This document shows, one piece after another, positions 37,322-51,200 of a stretch of 64,000 bases of DNA. The DNA is from Phallusia mammillata. Taxonomy: Eukaryota > Chordata > Ascidiacea > Phlebobranchia > Ascidiidae. The notes beneath the pieces are model-generated. The model worked only from the letters and a program-made list of their open reading frames with translations. It searched no databases and was not told the DNA's origin. A program made the translations under genes and the position numbers. The number at the start of each line of letters is the position of its first letter. Position 1 is the first letter of the stretch. The stretch is from positions 43,885 through 107,884 of the forward strand of contig QLIY01000555.1 of NCBI GenBank assembly GCA_003260075.1. The letters run 5' to 3'.

Positions 37322-39300
37322 TCATCCATGACGAATCACCAGTACCTCGTGCTGCTGCTTTCCTAGATACTTTGTCGTAAAGGCGACCGCTCACTAACGT
37401 GACTCTCGCGTAGCTTAGCAAATAAGCATCTCGCTCTTGGTAATTTAACTTTTTTGTGATTTTGATTTGTGCGTGTGCGCGTGTGTTGTTGTACAGAGGT
37501 GTCGCAGTTTCACGTTTTATCGACCGACAAATCATCAACGTTCGCTTTATGTGTGCGTGTGTGTTTTCTTAATTGTGACCCAGTGTCTTAACTTCGGCCA
37601 CTAGGGGAGGACCGCTTCATCTTCTACCACAACGTTGAACCACCTGAACTACTAACAACGGTTAACCAGTCTGGGGTGATATTTATCACAACTAACTTAA
37701 TACTGTCCTTCAAAGTATTAAATTGATACTCGTTGATGACCATAACAATCTCAACCCGTAAAGACTGCGTTTGTTTACATTTTAAAAATCTTTGCACTAG
37801 TTAAGTCGCCTAGGCTTCGCCTTATGGAGTTTTAGTGGCCTTTTTGCTGCAAGTGTTTTGTCTTTTTTATCCCCCAGCGTTCCATCGAAGGCAAATCTAT
37901 TTTTTAATTGTGCCGTGCAGAGTTTTTTTGGTTTTAAACCCACCCTTGGGAACTCGTCATAGTTTTGCTTTGCTTTTTTATCGTTCATGTTGCTTTTGCT
38001 ATCTACAGTTTCTACATGGCCCGTATGAAATGGTATTTGAAGGCAGTGCAACTTATTGTCATAATAGTACAACAGGGAGAAATAGGTTCCATAAGCATTT
38101 ATTTTTTCCATTTTTAGTCCCAAAACTACATTGTTTTTGCCCTTTTTTCTGTAATGGGATTCACCTTTTTTTAAAAACTCAGCCTCACAGTGCCATGTCC
38201 TTTTTTATAGTATTGCCTGCTGTAGGGACGCACAATATAAACATTTGGGAAGGTAAATTATCATTTGTGGTTGTTATGTATCATGTAGTCCTAAACTTCA
38301 ACAAATCAGGATGGAAAATATTTTGTATTGTGCGTTTCTACCAAAAAGGCAAAATTTCAGACTGTTCATCTGTAAAACATAACGAAATGTTAAGTTAAAA
38401 GTCTTGTAGCCTCTTAATACAGCATCAAGTTTATTTTTTCGAATGAATCTGTAATTCTGTAGGTGTGTGTGCGCTTTTTGGTATAGCTAGGTCCACACTG
38501 CCATCTATCTTGCGCATTTGTTAGAAAAATATGGATAAATGAAAAAATGTGACATGCCACACTTTCAATAGAATTTTTCTTAGATAGCACTACCATAGAC
38601 AAAAAGTTTACTGGAAAATTTTTATCTGTCTTTGTTGCAGATGCATGCTTGTCTGTCCAACCTGGGTTTCACAGTCGCTTTTACATTAATACAGCACAAT
38701 TCTCCATGTTATGTTGCAATGTTTTGTTGGCATGTACCTGAGATTATTAACACCACCTCCTCCAGTATTACCCCAACCAAAGTCATGATTTATATGTGTG
38801 ACTTACTGTGTGCTGTCCACACCACATTAAAACCATAGTTCACTTGTGTGTGTGGTGAGACTCAAAGCAAAATAGAGTAAATTTGGTTTTTGCAATCTGG
38901 TTTAGATAAAGTTTATTTTTCAGCACAGGAAAGGATTTTTAAAACACTGGCATAATCCTGGGCCTAAATCATCTCTTGTTGGTTGGGTACTGTTGCCTTC
39001 TAATGGCAGTAGTAAATTTACAATATTTGCACTCATGGATTCTGGCATGGCCCAGTTTTGTATCATATGTTTTATGGCCAGTTCCAGGACGTTTTTGTGT
39101 TTTTCCTGTCACCCCACCACCAATGGGCAAAAACTTGTACATTTGAGTTGCCTGCTTCTCTCTACCGTTCTGTTTCTCTATTTGGCCATAATAAAAAAAT
39201 ACTGTGTTATGCGTGGTTTGACAATTAACACTCTTCATGAGATGTGTACACTGTATAAATAGAAAGTTTCAAAGAAATAAAAGTAGCATGCAGTACAACA
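37140..39300 (+). other. CRTC: Presumed CRTC 3' UTR
   Basis: No coding exon is recognisable here. A AATAAA signal at 39276-39281 is a plausible polyadenylation site, giving a 3' UTR of about 2.1 kb. The first 200 nt are GC-rich and hold the CRE cluster; the rest is AT-rich. The remaining 39301-39792 is the convergent intergenic and GALK2 3' flank, where I see no gene. Confidence 0.45.
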
Positions 39301-39792
39301 ACCATTTTGGGATGGGGCTTGAAAATTTTTATTGCACAAAAATAGTAATCAAAATACCTTTAATCAGATCAACAGTGAACAGCAATAAAATTGTCTAAAA
39401 AATGGGGCAATACAACTGTTGGAAAGGCGTAGAATGTGATACCGAATTGAGTTATTGTGAAAAGACAATTTAGTAATGTGCATAAACCTAAGTTAAACTT
39501 GGTTACTGTGGACTATCTTGCACTAATACAAAATGTTTTGAAATGATTTTTGTAAGTAGTATGTGTGCATAAATATTTAATGAATAGGATTGATAATGGT
39601 GAATTCTTTGATGACAATGTCAGCTTGCAATCTCATTAAAATGAATGATTTTCAAGTGATATCACACTAATTCAGTATAAGATTTGTGAGATCCAGCTTA
39701 TTGGTATGTTTAAATAAAATTTTCTCAATTTAGTGCAGTGTATCATCAAATCAAATAACAATTTTTTGTGTCTTTAAAAGTTGAAAATATTT

Positions 39793-41660
39793 TTACATGG
39801 TGTATACTTGTGCACCACCACCAGGCTGACTTGCAAACATCACATTTTCCGTGTTGATACCAGACATTTTGTTGTAGTACCCAGCTTGGACTTGATTTAA
39901 AAAGTTGGGTACAGATTTTTCAGGGACCAATGAGACAGCACAGCCACCCCAGCCAGCCCCTGTAAGTCGGGAACCCAAAGCTCCAGCATCTCTAAAGTTT
40001 AGAAACAAAACAGGTTATAACTTCTATGATGCTATTGCTTAATCCATATCCATAGTATTTATGTTATAACTTATAATTATGGTTGCAGAGTAGGGAGTTT
40101 AATATTTTCATACAAAAACAGTGTTAAAGTACAAGAACAATCTCTCAAAACAGAATGATCACCTTAAAAAGGTGGATTAATAGGAATCATAGGTATGTGA
40201 GTCGTACATTTATATAAAAGGTGGACTTCAAAATATATCTAATGAAAATGTATCATAACCTTCAGAATCTAAAATTTCATTTAAAATTTAAGAACTTTGA
40301 ATATGACGCAAGTGTACTGTTAGCAACATTTTGATCGTATTTGTGTCATACTTAATGTATAAAAAGTGGGACTAATTTTAATGAAAACAAATTTCATGTA
40401 CATTGAGTTTTAAAATTCGAACATAGTGCAAATATGTGATTAAGTAAATAGAAATGCATTTTAAGTACAACTTATCATCCCACCTGCAAAGTTGAGTCAA
40501 GGTGTCAAGCTGTGGACAACTGCATTCATAAAGTTCACTGCAGCTCATGTGACTTTCAGTCATCAAATTACCAAGAGTGCTAAGTTTGTTCGAATCACTT
40601 TTATTGTTACAAACGTCTTTGAACTGATGAACACGATATGCTTCACCGAATACATGCTTGGATCGCTGATACAGCTTGAAGCTTTGTACTGTATATGAAA
40701 CAAAATTAAATTGAGTTTAGGATCTAGTAACCCAACACATTCAGAATTGTCATTGTTGATTATACACAGTGGTGGGATTCAGTCGGTTTGCACCGGTTCT
40801 ATAGAACCGTCTCAGGAAATTTTATGAGATCAGCGAACCGGTTAGCATTACTGGTAACTGTTAATACAATTTTTGTAACAGAACCGGCTGAAAAATATGA
40901 CTTTTGTGATAGAACCGGCTAACAAAAAAATTGAATTCCACCACTGACATACAATATTTGCTATACTCTGATAGGATATTCATATGTCTCTACTTTTATG
41001 TAATATTTCGCAACAAAATTGTTTCTACAAGCATAAATTAATGGGTCCCCAAACCTGTGTACATATATGCATATTACTAACGAAATTTTCAGATAAATTT
41101 GACCCAGATTTGTTTGCATTTTGCAGAAAAAGGTAAAAAAACAACAACTATATAATGACATGTATAAAAAGTTTAACTGTAAAAAAGCAGTAGTGTCACA
41201 ATTGTGGAGATATGTATAATGAAACATTCTAAACTGTGTTGTGCAATGTGTGTATGTTGACCTGCAGTAACCTATCCTCAGTAGCTGTAGCTGAGCCAAC
41301 AATGACCATTTAACGATCAAATTAACTTGGATTTCTCCAAATTGCAGTTTATTGTTGTATGAGTTTAATTCATGTAAAAGTAATAAAACATGAAACTGTT
41401 ACCAGAGCAGTAAATGCATGTGTTTACTATTATTAGAAACATGCAGCCACTGAATTACTGTATATCACAGTGGAGTAGCAAGACCAGCCAAGTATTAAAC
41501 CCGCAAAACAAGTTTTGAATTCATTTAGGTACTGACCATCTTGAGTGTTTTGACTCAGTAGCGAAGTTTTCAGAACATCATCAGTAATTTCTAGAAGTCT
41601 ACAAATCTCCTCTCGAGTGTAAGATTCAGTATGAAAAACTTCCTTAACTAAGGAAAGCAT

Positions 41661-41748
<88 letters not shown>

Positions 41749-43826
41749 TTTCAAAGCATTTTGCACATCAATAAACTTTTTTATGTCAGTTCTATCAATT
41801 GATTTGTGCTTTGCCAAAATCTGTAAATAAAAGAATGTTTCGAATAATATTTGAATTAGGCAGGGGCACCTCACAATGCTTTTCTGTTCCGTTAACAAAT
41901 ATAAGATGCTTTTGGTCTTCAAAAAAGCCAAATTTTGGTCTTCAATCCAACTCAATGTTTTTTATGCTAGCTTTCATCACGGCCAACATTCTCTTTTTTG
42001 CTATTTTAATTGATCACACTTTTACAATCTTTTTGCAATGTGAAAATGGAAACTAATTTATGCCACATCTAAACTAGGATTGGAAAACCTATAAAACAAT
42101 GTGTCTGCAGGATTGCAAAAAATTACAGACAAGCTTTAAAAAAATATTTTAAATTTCTGCATGAAATTTTCTGTTAAATTGTTAAGTAAGTTTGCAGTAA
42201 TGGCAACGTTATCTTCAGGGAATACTTACACACAAAAAACATTTAACGCTTTTAACTATGTTGTATACTACAACAAATTTTCATGCAGGCGACAATAAAT
42301 AGTTAAACAGGCCACAGTCTTCGCACATCTTATCTAAACAAGGCAATGCCAAAAAGTGGAAGTTTAATATTGCATTTAAATATTATCATACTTGGGTAGC
42401 AATTTTGCATTCTGCGACTCGAATGTTGAAATGAGCAGTTGCAGCCTTTTCCATCTTTACACAACTGTTGGTAATCACAAAAACAGCACCATCAGGAAGA
42501 ATGACATCTTCCGCTCTTAATGGATTGAATGAAATCAATTTCGCCTGCTCACACACAAAGACACATTTTAAACAAAGCGAATCCTACACACCATTCAGCT
42601 TAAATTTGCACAGTACAGTACTAGCTGTTATGTCAAAATACAGTAAGACTGAAAGAAAAATCTTCAAAAATGGTGTCGTAAACGTACAGTTCCTTTTTCA
42701 GCTAGAAATGAAATTGACTGATCCATCCCTCCTCCTTGTGTACCGATATATCTTTCACATTTTGCACAGATGTCTGCCATTTCATGCTGAAAAAAAAAAA
42801 TGATTGACCATTATACATGTATATACAAGTATGTATTTATGTAGACTATGTGAAACACTCACCCTTGAAATTTGACAGTTGTTGGAGAATGCTGTTGCCA
42901 ATCCTGCAGCACAAACTAATGCACTTGAGCTTGACATTCCAGCAGCTTTTGGGACTGTTCCATGAACCATCACTTGTATTCCTAGACAAAACAATGTTGA
43001 GATTTCGATGTAAAAAATGAATCTTAGGAACACTTCACAGCAGTTGTGTTTTTGAATAGATTTGGTTCTTTATTGTCGAAAACTACTAACCAGCGGCAAT
43101 ATCAAGAGAAGCAAATTCATAAACTCCTTTAAATCCACAAAGTATGTAATGGAACCATTCTGGTTTGGAGCTGTCAATGTCAAATGTTTTTGTGCTGCTG
43201 TTGTAGTCTCTGAAAATCATAGTTTAACATTTGTTTAAATAATAGATTGAATGCAGTTTTTGCAGGTTAGAATCCTCAAAACTTTGTGTTTTTACCAGCA
43301 ATGCAAATAGACTTACTGGAAGCTTCCCTCCAAGTTTGAAAAATTTAATGACCCATCGTTTGTGGTTGCCACAGCCATACTGATGTCTTGACTGACAGCC
43401 ATTGGTAAAACGGAATATCCACAATAATCAATGTGCTCACCAATCAAGTTAACCTTAATTTGATTTTATTAATATCAATGCAGGAACATATGTTAGATAA
43501 AAAATATGACAAAACATACCACAGTTTAAAGATTATTTTCTAAAGTCTTAACTATATTCTTAAAATTGTGTAACATGTTAAAAAAGGCATAACCCATACC
43601 CGTCCAGGAGCGCAACAGATGAATTTTGGGACCTTTCCATATTTTGCTTCAAAACTATTGGCAAGCTCCTTATACCTGCAAACAGTTGCTCGTTCACCAA
43701 TTTTTAAACCAATAAACTTTGAAAGTTGCAACTAAAACAAATGCCAAAAAATCAATCAACAAACCTTTTATACTTCTCAGCGTTATCCTCTTTGAGTGAA
43801 GACAAATTGGAAGCAACAACAGCCAT
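39793..43826 (-). CDS. GALK2: N-acetylgalactosamine kinase / galactokinase 2
   Basis: GHMP-family sugar kinase that phosphorylates GalNAc (and weakly galactose) at C1 using ATP (family knowledge). Exons: 43765-43826, 43600-43675, 43317-43453, 43091-43209, 42863-42981, 42688-42786, 42392-42544, 41537-41820 (contains a C-run), 40494-40688 and 39793-39991. About 452 codons are visible; the human protein has 458 aa. The start is [14 protein letters not shown]. Motifs: galactokinase signature [22 protein letters not shown]-binding [45 protein letters not shown] and C-terminal [18 protein letters not shown]. The human-like Ser-rich GMSSSSA and the MSCxxxYECSCP block point to GALK2, not GALK1. The 87-C run at 41662-41748 stands for about 20 real nt: read literally it shifts the frame between two well-aligned halves of the exon. 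Head-to-head with POLE2. Confidence 0.95.
40767..40946. mobile_element. hAT-like MITE in GALK2 intron
   Basis: A 180-bp element with TIRs CAGTGGTGGGATTCAG and TTGAATTCCACCACTG and internal AGAACCGGCT repeats. No clean target-site duplication found. Confidence 0.7.
41662..41748. other. 87-C run, probable gap in GALK2 exon 8
   Basis: Eighty-seven C, the same length as the run at 36892. It separates FIDVQNALK from [10 protein letters not shown], which are about 7 residues apart in the family, and read literally it breaks the frame. Confidence 0.85.
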
Positions 43827-44235
43827 TCTATAGCATCAAGATCAGTTTCCAACACTGTATAAACTTCAAAGCTCTGGAAATGCACGCAACACCGCAGTTG
43901 CAAAGTGCAAGCTCGTGACCAACATCTGCAAATCGACAATCGTATATGTATGCGCAAATACGATGTACCCAAACGAAGAACAGTTTTTTTTTTAATATTA
44001 GGTTATTAGCCCTAATCCAAATTACTCTGACAAACAAAAATATGACAAAACCTTAACTATCTTTTTTGCAAATATTATAATAGTAACGACGTGGCTAAAA
44101 TTCGTAAAGTTTGTATTTTTATCGAACTGCTCAAGCGTGAAGATCTCGCGGGAAAATTTGGAAAATCCCCCAAGCTCAACGATTGTTTTGTGAATTGTAG
44201 TTTTACGTCTATTATTATCAACAACATCGAGAAAC
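43827..44235. promoter_or_regulatory. Bidirectional GALK2/POLE2 promoter region with E2F-type site
   Basis: A 409-bp interval separates the two divergent start codons. At 44148-44155 it contains GCGGGAAA, the reverse complement of the E2F consensus TTTCCCGC, about 80 bp upstream of the POLE2 ATG. DNA-replication genes including POLE2 are E2F targets in vertebrates (family knowledge), so S-phase control is a reasonable inference. Confidence 0.5.
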
Positions 44236-47200
44236 ATGGCAGCTTCAGATCAACGTGTTAAATCAACTATCATCTCCGCATTTAAAATGCATGGTTTTAC
44301 GTTAAGAAGGTGAGTGAAATGTTGCTTTAGTTGGGATATTTTCCTATAATGACATGCATATTTTGTGTTGACATTATAGCATAACAAGTTTGTTTTGTAC
44401 AGTGATGCCAGCGGTTATCTTACTGAAATTTTGGGACCAGTAAATGAAGTGGAGAGGGAAGATTGGATTGATCGAATTTTAGAAGCCATACAAAAACAAA
44501 CATGTAAGATTCTGTCAAATCAATCAGAGATAGGAAAAGGAAACTGTCGGGCCCGTCAAATGAGCAATTCAAATTGTGCCCTATAGTTTATTATTTATTT
44601 ATTTATTTAACTGCTGTTAAAGTAAACTGGTGCTTTTGACAAGCATTTGCATTCTAATATAGTTGCAACAACTTGTTCTTTTTTCTCAAGCATTAGCTTC
44701 AAAAGTAGTCAAGATAAAATGATCCTAGAAACTAAATTAAATAATAAACATGCGATACAAGTTTAGAAATGCAGTTGCACAAAGAAACACCATCTTTGGT
44801 AGCTGCAATATAATATACCTAACCATGAAAATATAATTGCAGCCAATTACTGATGCGTATTTGTATTTTATTGCTTGATTTCACTGCTTAACAGACCTGC
44901 TTTAGATCATTACCTTAACAACAATGTTTTTTCTGGTTTTCAGTAACTAGCAATATTATTGATGCGGATATTGTAGAAGAAGCAGTTAAGGAATGTGATA
45001 CTGGTGATGATGAAAGGTAACAATCATTTATGAAAATTGTAACCCACTATTAAAATAATGCATTAATTTTTACGATGTTTTAAAGTGACCAAGTCCTGTC
45101 TGTGATTGATGCCTTCAGTGTCCCTCGATTTATTTACAACTCCGAAAGAAAGAAATTCATTAAGTATGCTGTTATTTGTCATTTTAAAGTTCATGCAGAT
45201 AAATCGTATTACCTTAGGCCTGTGTAATTCCGAATTAACTCAATCTCTTATGCATCCTACTAAAAATAGGTTTCAATGGGACTATTATTTGGAACAGTGA
45301 CATCAATATGCCTTTTTTACTATGGTTTATATAAAAGTATATGGTAATCACTGGACACCATGAATACTTCTGGGCAGATGACAGTAATAGTCTACCATGT
45401 TAATAATCACATGTTAACTTGCCAGGGCTGAAGAATTGGGGCTTCCTCCTCCAACGTTACTTAGTTCAGCAAATGATAAAGCAGAGTTGTTTCGGGAAAG
45501 ATACAAAGTTCTGTACCAACGCACATCGAGGCACAAACTCTTTACCCCTCCAATACCTGGTTAGTATACATTTGCAAGTTACATAAGCTGGAAGCAAAAA
45601 CTCCCTTTGACCTTTATTTGTAACCTACTGAGCCCAAATTGTCTGCATTTTTCAAATCCACAGGCAACATAAAGGTTGTGTTTTGTTTACTGTTTTAAAA
45701 CAGTGTTTGTTCTTCTTTTTGTTTTATTATAACAGGTCTTGATGAAGTAAATGCCAAAAAATTTCAACTGCGAAATGTAGAGTATCTCCTCGGGTGTACT
45801 GCCAAGCTCAAAGAGATTATTGTCTTGGGAATGATAACACAACTTAAAGAGGTTTAGTGGCATTCAATGTGGCATTAAATGTCTTAGTCTGTAATGCTCA
45901 AATTGTAAACAAACTTTTTTTTACAGAGAAAGTATTTTCTTGAAGATTTGACTGGAGCAGTTGAACTTGATTTGACCGAGGCAGTAAGAATTCGTTAAAC
46001 AGATTAAATTAGTGTAATGCCAGAAGCATTTTATTGTGTGTACTTTTTAGAAATTTCACACCGGATTGTTCACAGAAAATAGCTTTGTACTTGCCGAGGG
46101 TTGGTATGAAGATGAAGTTTTTCATGTAACTGCATTTGGGTTTCCTCCACTTGAAGCTGCAAAAACTACCCGGTACAAAACACTACATTACTTAGATTGA
46201 CATTGGTAAAGAAAATTGTGATGGTTCAAACAACATATAGTCGTTGGAACAAACTTACATAATGGAAATGTTCTTCTTGGTTTTGTTATTTTGGGTTAAT
46301 TTTAACAGGGCATACTATGGAAACACAAACTTCTTTGGAGGCCCTTCTGCCTTATGTGCTAAAGCTTCAACCAAGTTACAGGAGTTGGAGCAGAAAAATG
46401 AAGATGCAGCGTTTATGTTTCTCTCTGATGTTTGGTTGGACCAGGTTTCTACACTTTCCATCATACACCCAAACCCCAAAGTATTCCTCATTATAACATG
46501 TATGTTTTTGTGTAGGAAAAGGTGCTACATAAGCTAGAGACATTGTTTATTGGCTACCAGGAAAATCCACCTACTTGCATTGTACTGTGTGGCACATTTT
46601 GCTCTAAACCATATGGACTGTCCCATTCAAGCGACGTTAAAGCAGGACTTAATAACCTTGCAAGAATGATTCTTAGATTTCCTCATATTCATAGACAGTA
46701 AGATAATTGCTGCAACATTATCCTGTCTACTTTTGTTTAATTCATTTTTGTGTGTATACATTTCAAAACTATGTTGTCTGGGCTTCAGGACCAAATTTGT
46801 ATTTGTTCCATCCTCAAGTGATGTTGGATTTGGTAAAATCTTACCCAGGCCAGCTCTACCTTTAATTGTCACTGAAGATTTTGTTAGAAAAGTTCCCAAT
46901 GCCATTTTTACATCCAACCCCTGCAGGTAATCTTAAGTTATACTATCCAATTTCAAATTAACAAACATATTTTTCTCCTCGAATAAAGAATCCAATATTG
47001 CACACAAGAGATAGTGATATTCAGGGAAGATGCCCCCCCCCCCAATGCCATTTTTACATCCAACCCCTGCAGGTAATCTTAAGTTATACTGTCCAATTTC
47101 AAATTAACAAACATATTTTTCTCCTCCAATAAAGAATCCAATATTGCACACAAGAGATAGTGATATTTAGGGAAGATATTGTCAAGAAAATGTGCCGAAA

Positions 47201-47757
47201 CTCCTTAAAATGTCCAACCTCCGACATTCCCATCCAGGTAAAATGCATTTAACATGAAATTGCAAAGAACTGATGTCATTACCGTGATGGTTACAAGTTG
47301 CATTTGGCATTTCTTTTGTGTATAAAGTCTCCTCAATATTTTTAGTTTGTAAAAAGCATCCTTGCTCAAGGCAACTTGTCACCACTTCCACTGGCTGTTA
47401 GTCCTGTTTACTGGTCTCATGACCATGCTCTAAGACTTTATCCTGTTCCTGACCTTGTTGTGTTTGCTGATCAACTGGCCGAGCCATATCAAGTAAACCA
47501 GATTGACTGCCTGTGCATTAATCCGGTAAGAACACAGTGACAAACTCATTTTCAAAGGCAACCTAAATTTTGCTAATTTTCATGATCTTATCACAGCCAT
47601 ACTTTATTTATTCCAAAAGTTGACACCTAAGAATGGCAATAAAATAAACAAATATATTAAACACATTTTATAGGGATCATTTGCTTGTGGAGATTTCTCT
47701 TTTGGAGTTTACTACCCATCCAACAAGACAGTGGATGACTGCAAAGTGGAGGAATGA
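44236..47757 (+). CDS. POLE2: DNA polymerase epsilon subunit 2
   Basis: B-subunit of the leading-strand replicase DNA polymerase epsilon; it supports holoenzyme and CMG-helicase assembly in the nucleus (family knowledge). Fourteen exons: 44236-44309, 44403-44503, 44944-45016, 45086-45163, 45426-45559, 45736-45851, 45927-45983, 46051-46172, 46309-46444, 46516-46697, 46789-46926, 47135-47237, 47346-47525 and 47674-47757. The total is 525 aa (human 527). An N-terminal helical domain is followed by the OB fold ([35 protein letters not shown]) and an inactive calcineurin-like phosphoesterase domain ([63 protein letters not shown]). The end is VDDCKVEE in place of the usual LQGF-type tail. A 10-nt C-run at 47033 causes the end of exon 11 and part of exon 12 to appear twice. 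Polyadenylation signals lie near 47924. Confidence 0.96.
46897..47178. repeat. Direct duplication around C-run in POLE2
   Basis: Copies at about 46897-47032 and 47043-47178 flank the C-run at 47033-47042. They include the end of exon 11 (NAIFTSNPC), intron 11 and part of exon 12. A single correct copy gives the full-length protein. Confidence 0.82.
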
Positions 47758-48267
47758 CAGTCATCAAATAAATACACCATAAATACATTACACCTGGTTG
47801 TAAAGCAAGATGACGAAGCAAGATTGAGAGACTTGTGCAAAATGCCTTTACTGCTCACATTGATAATGTAAGCACTGGCGCAGTATTTTCATGCATTGTG
47901 GCAATGTATTACTAGCATTAGACAATAAATAAAAAGCAAATGCACCAGCGTTATCAATTAGTGCAAAGCCAGAATAGGTGCATGTCTTGAACAGCACCAC
48001 TTTCAGCATGCTATCGATTGAATATTGGGTATAAATTTCTTAATGTATATCAAACTCTTTACATGTGTTACCTGATACAGATCACTTAGCTCGGAATGTA
48101 AGAGTTACCGATACCTGATTTATTTAAAACTATTTTTTAATTATCATCCACACTTGGCTTGTTTCTAAAAATAAGCATCAACATCAGACACCACATTACA
48201 AAAATAAATAACAAACAACCAAAATAAAACAGCAAGTTAGACACACCTTACAGTTGCAACTTTAGTT
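47758..48267. other. Convergent intergenic region POLE2/SNX19
   Basis: About 510 bp between two convergent stop codons. AATAAA signals near 47924-47933 serve the + strand, and TTTATT near 48119-48125 could serve the - strand gene. No other gene seen. Confidence 0.5.
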
Positions 48268-51200
48268 TTACATTGATATGTTACTGCGACAGGCCAAAAT
48301 GGATTGTAAGTCAGGAAATAAGAGTTTGACAGTAGTGTCAAGTAGATGATAAACTAAGTGTCTGTTGATGGTTTGGTTCTGAAAGGATTCCAGCAGTTCT
48401 TTCACACCTTTGCTATACCGGGATTGACCTATCAGCAAAGGAATAACATCAGGTAAAGTAGCTTCCAAACTTTTTGCAGCCTCTTCAAAGACATGCTCGT
48501 ATGTTTCCTCATCTTTTGTGTCATTGCTCTTCCATTCCCCTTTAGGCCACAGTGTTTCTTGCAAAGTCTACATGTGAAACAAGTTTGTTAGTCTGTTAAA
48601 TGAGCAACTTTTAATCATAACCAAACTGAAGAATCAGGGTTTAATTCTGCTTATAAAACTTTGTTTTTCAACTTACCTTTAAGGAACAATGACAAATTTT
48701 GTTTTGTTAAATAATCAGCTAAGAAGAATACATTTATACTGTGATGCAGCCTTGAAGCGTCCATGCAGACCAGCGGTCATGGCATACTCATCCATAATAC
48801 AAAGTACCAAGTCTATTAAAGACGTCATGCTAAATCAACCGGGCACACGGCAAGGTACAGACTAGAAAAATCTAGCCTGTCGTAGAATTTGACCCACAAC
48901 AGGAATCTTCCGGGAATTACCTTAGCTGATCAGTGGTGGAACTAGTGATCCCCTACCATGAAGCTGGCGACTCTCTGTGGGTTCACCACCAAGTCTGTGT
49001 AGCTCAGTTGGTAGAATGCCAGCCTCAAGAAGACTTCAGTCACGGGTTCGAATCCCACCGCATGATATTTTTTTCTAGTTTGTGCCTTGCTATATGGGAA
49101 TGCTTGGACTTGGTATAATGCCTTCAATAGGCATGGCGTACCATGATTTGTGTATAAGACGTTGATTTTGTATATCAGTTACTAGATCACTCAGGGTTCC
49201 CGCGCAATCTTCGTTCATAAATTCCATGACTTTTCCAAAACTTTTCAAGAAAAACCCCCAAATTTCCATAACCTTTTTCGAAAAAAAATAGAGCAATTCT
49301 CATCGTAAAACTAGTAAAGGGGCTTTGGTATATGTAGCCAAACCATACTTGCAACGAATATACAAACGTTAGGCAGTTTGAAGTTCTAACTGGCATTTTC
49401 AGGGTAAAACAGCCCCCCCCCCTAAAAATACAAATTTAAATTCCATAACCTTTCCAGGTTTTCCATGCCCGCGGGAACCCTGATCACTACTACAGGCAAC
49501 CTTGCGCAATCATTTGATTATCAGGATTTTGCACATTGTTATTCAAAATTCTACTCACGGTCAAATATAGCATCCACTTGTCCTTTACAGTCAGACTGTG
49601 AAGTTCTCTATTAATGAACTCAGTCACAAATCGGGCAGTGGAAAGGAATGAAAGCGAATTGACACCAAGTCCGATTTTCCATATAGCACGAGTCAGGCGA
49701 AAAATCTGACCTAAGAAACAAAGTTTGCAATTCTTTGTTGTTCAAACCCGTTTTTTTTAGTTACTCAGGCTTGTTAAACTAAGCCATATTATCCAGCAAC
49801 AACCGATTTATTTTGAAAAGTATTTGTCATTCAACAAATCACCTGTATAAGTGATTTTGGCAATGGCCCTTTAAGAACACAATTGCGTTAAAGGGCCATT
49901 TTGGGTCTGATACATTGTTTGTATTAAAGTGTGACACAGTGGTCAATCGCACCTGAAATTAGGTATTCACCCAGATACCGTGCGTCTCCATCACGTTCGG
50001 TATCCATTACGTCACATCCATCACCCTGCGTGCGTCGGTTAGACGTGGAAAACTGAAACCTGTTCCTATTGGTCAACAGATTTTCAGGTGTCCGCCAACT
50101 GCGCCCAAACGTTACATGATTTGCATTTCTTGGCCCTGAGAAGGCGCTAAAGTCCCGGGAAAACTCCTGGAATATGGCGGGCGTATTTGGCCGCCCCAAA
50201 ACCATGTTTTTGAACTTGGTCACTGCTCCGAACTTCTGTTGTGAATGTGAAAGCACACATTGTGTTGTAGATCGAGGCAGTTCACTTTGTCCATCTGGAG
50301 CTTCCTCTAGCTTGTTTGGAAACTGTGGAAGAGACTGTGATGGTTTGATCGGCACCTTTTGTGGAGTAGGAACATAGAAATCATCGTCATCATCCGAAGC
50401 GAAATGGTCGGTGATTTTTAGGCTCGCTGAACCAAGGAATTCTTGAACTGCGTTCTTGATCATTTTGTCGAACCTAATTAAAAAATATTGATGACGGGTC
50501 TTTATGGAAGTTTTTTGTAATGTATGTAGAGCTTCCATTTATGTTCAGAGTCTACCAGGACTATTGAAGGTGTTATGCCGAATCAGCCAGTCGCATGACA
50601 AGGCATATTCCAGAAAAATCCAGCCTGTGGTGGGATTTGAACCAACGACACAGGCCTCTCTGGGACTCATGCTCTTCCAACTGCGCTACACAGACACAGT
50701 TGTGAGTCTGTCCAAAAGCGATCACATGCACCGTTGCCTGCCTGGTATGCTGCACATGTCAGCCTCATAGTATATGATCGCCAGTTGGACCACCGATCAG
50801 TTAAGACAAACTTACACTCAAAAACTGAAGCGTTTGTGAAGACCAGCGATTATGGCACCCTCATATGTAAATCATAGTATGCCACGCCTATTAAAAGCGT
50901 TATATCGCATCAGCCGGTCACTAAGCATCCCAATATGCCGAGACATAAAGTGGAAAAATCCACTCTGGGGTGGGATTTGAACCCACGTTTGAAGCCTTTC
51001 CGACTCTTTTTTCCAAGAGCCTTTTTGGATAACCGCTTCAGGACTGAACCTAGTTATATGTGTATGTTTATCTAATGGGACGTTATAAAAAATTAAAGTC
51101 GATCGTAAGCGTATTTGGAGTATGTTGTACCATTGAATTATTACAGAGCCTGTACCTTGGTATTATGTCCGAGGGTCGACGAACATACGCAAGACGAGGG

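Noticed and set aside
41644-41955. Poly-glycine reading frame on the - strand
   Set aside because: Created by the 87-C run. It joins a GALK2 segment to an out-of-frame tail.
46990-47032. Extra POLE2 exon 12 fragment
   Set aside because: It is cut in mid-exon by the C-run and repeated in full at 47135-47237.
48990-49062. Functional tRNA gene
   Set aside because: A and B boxes are good, but a SINE tail follows and other copies occur nearby; a clean cloverleaf was not evident.
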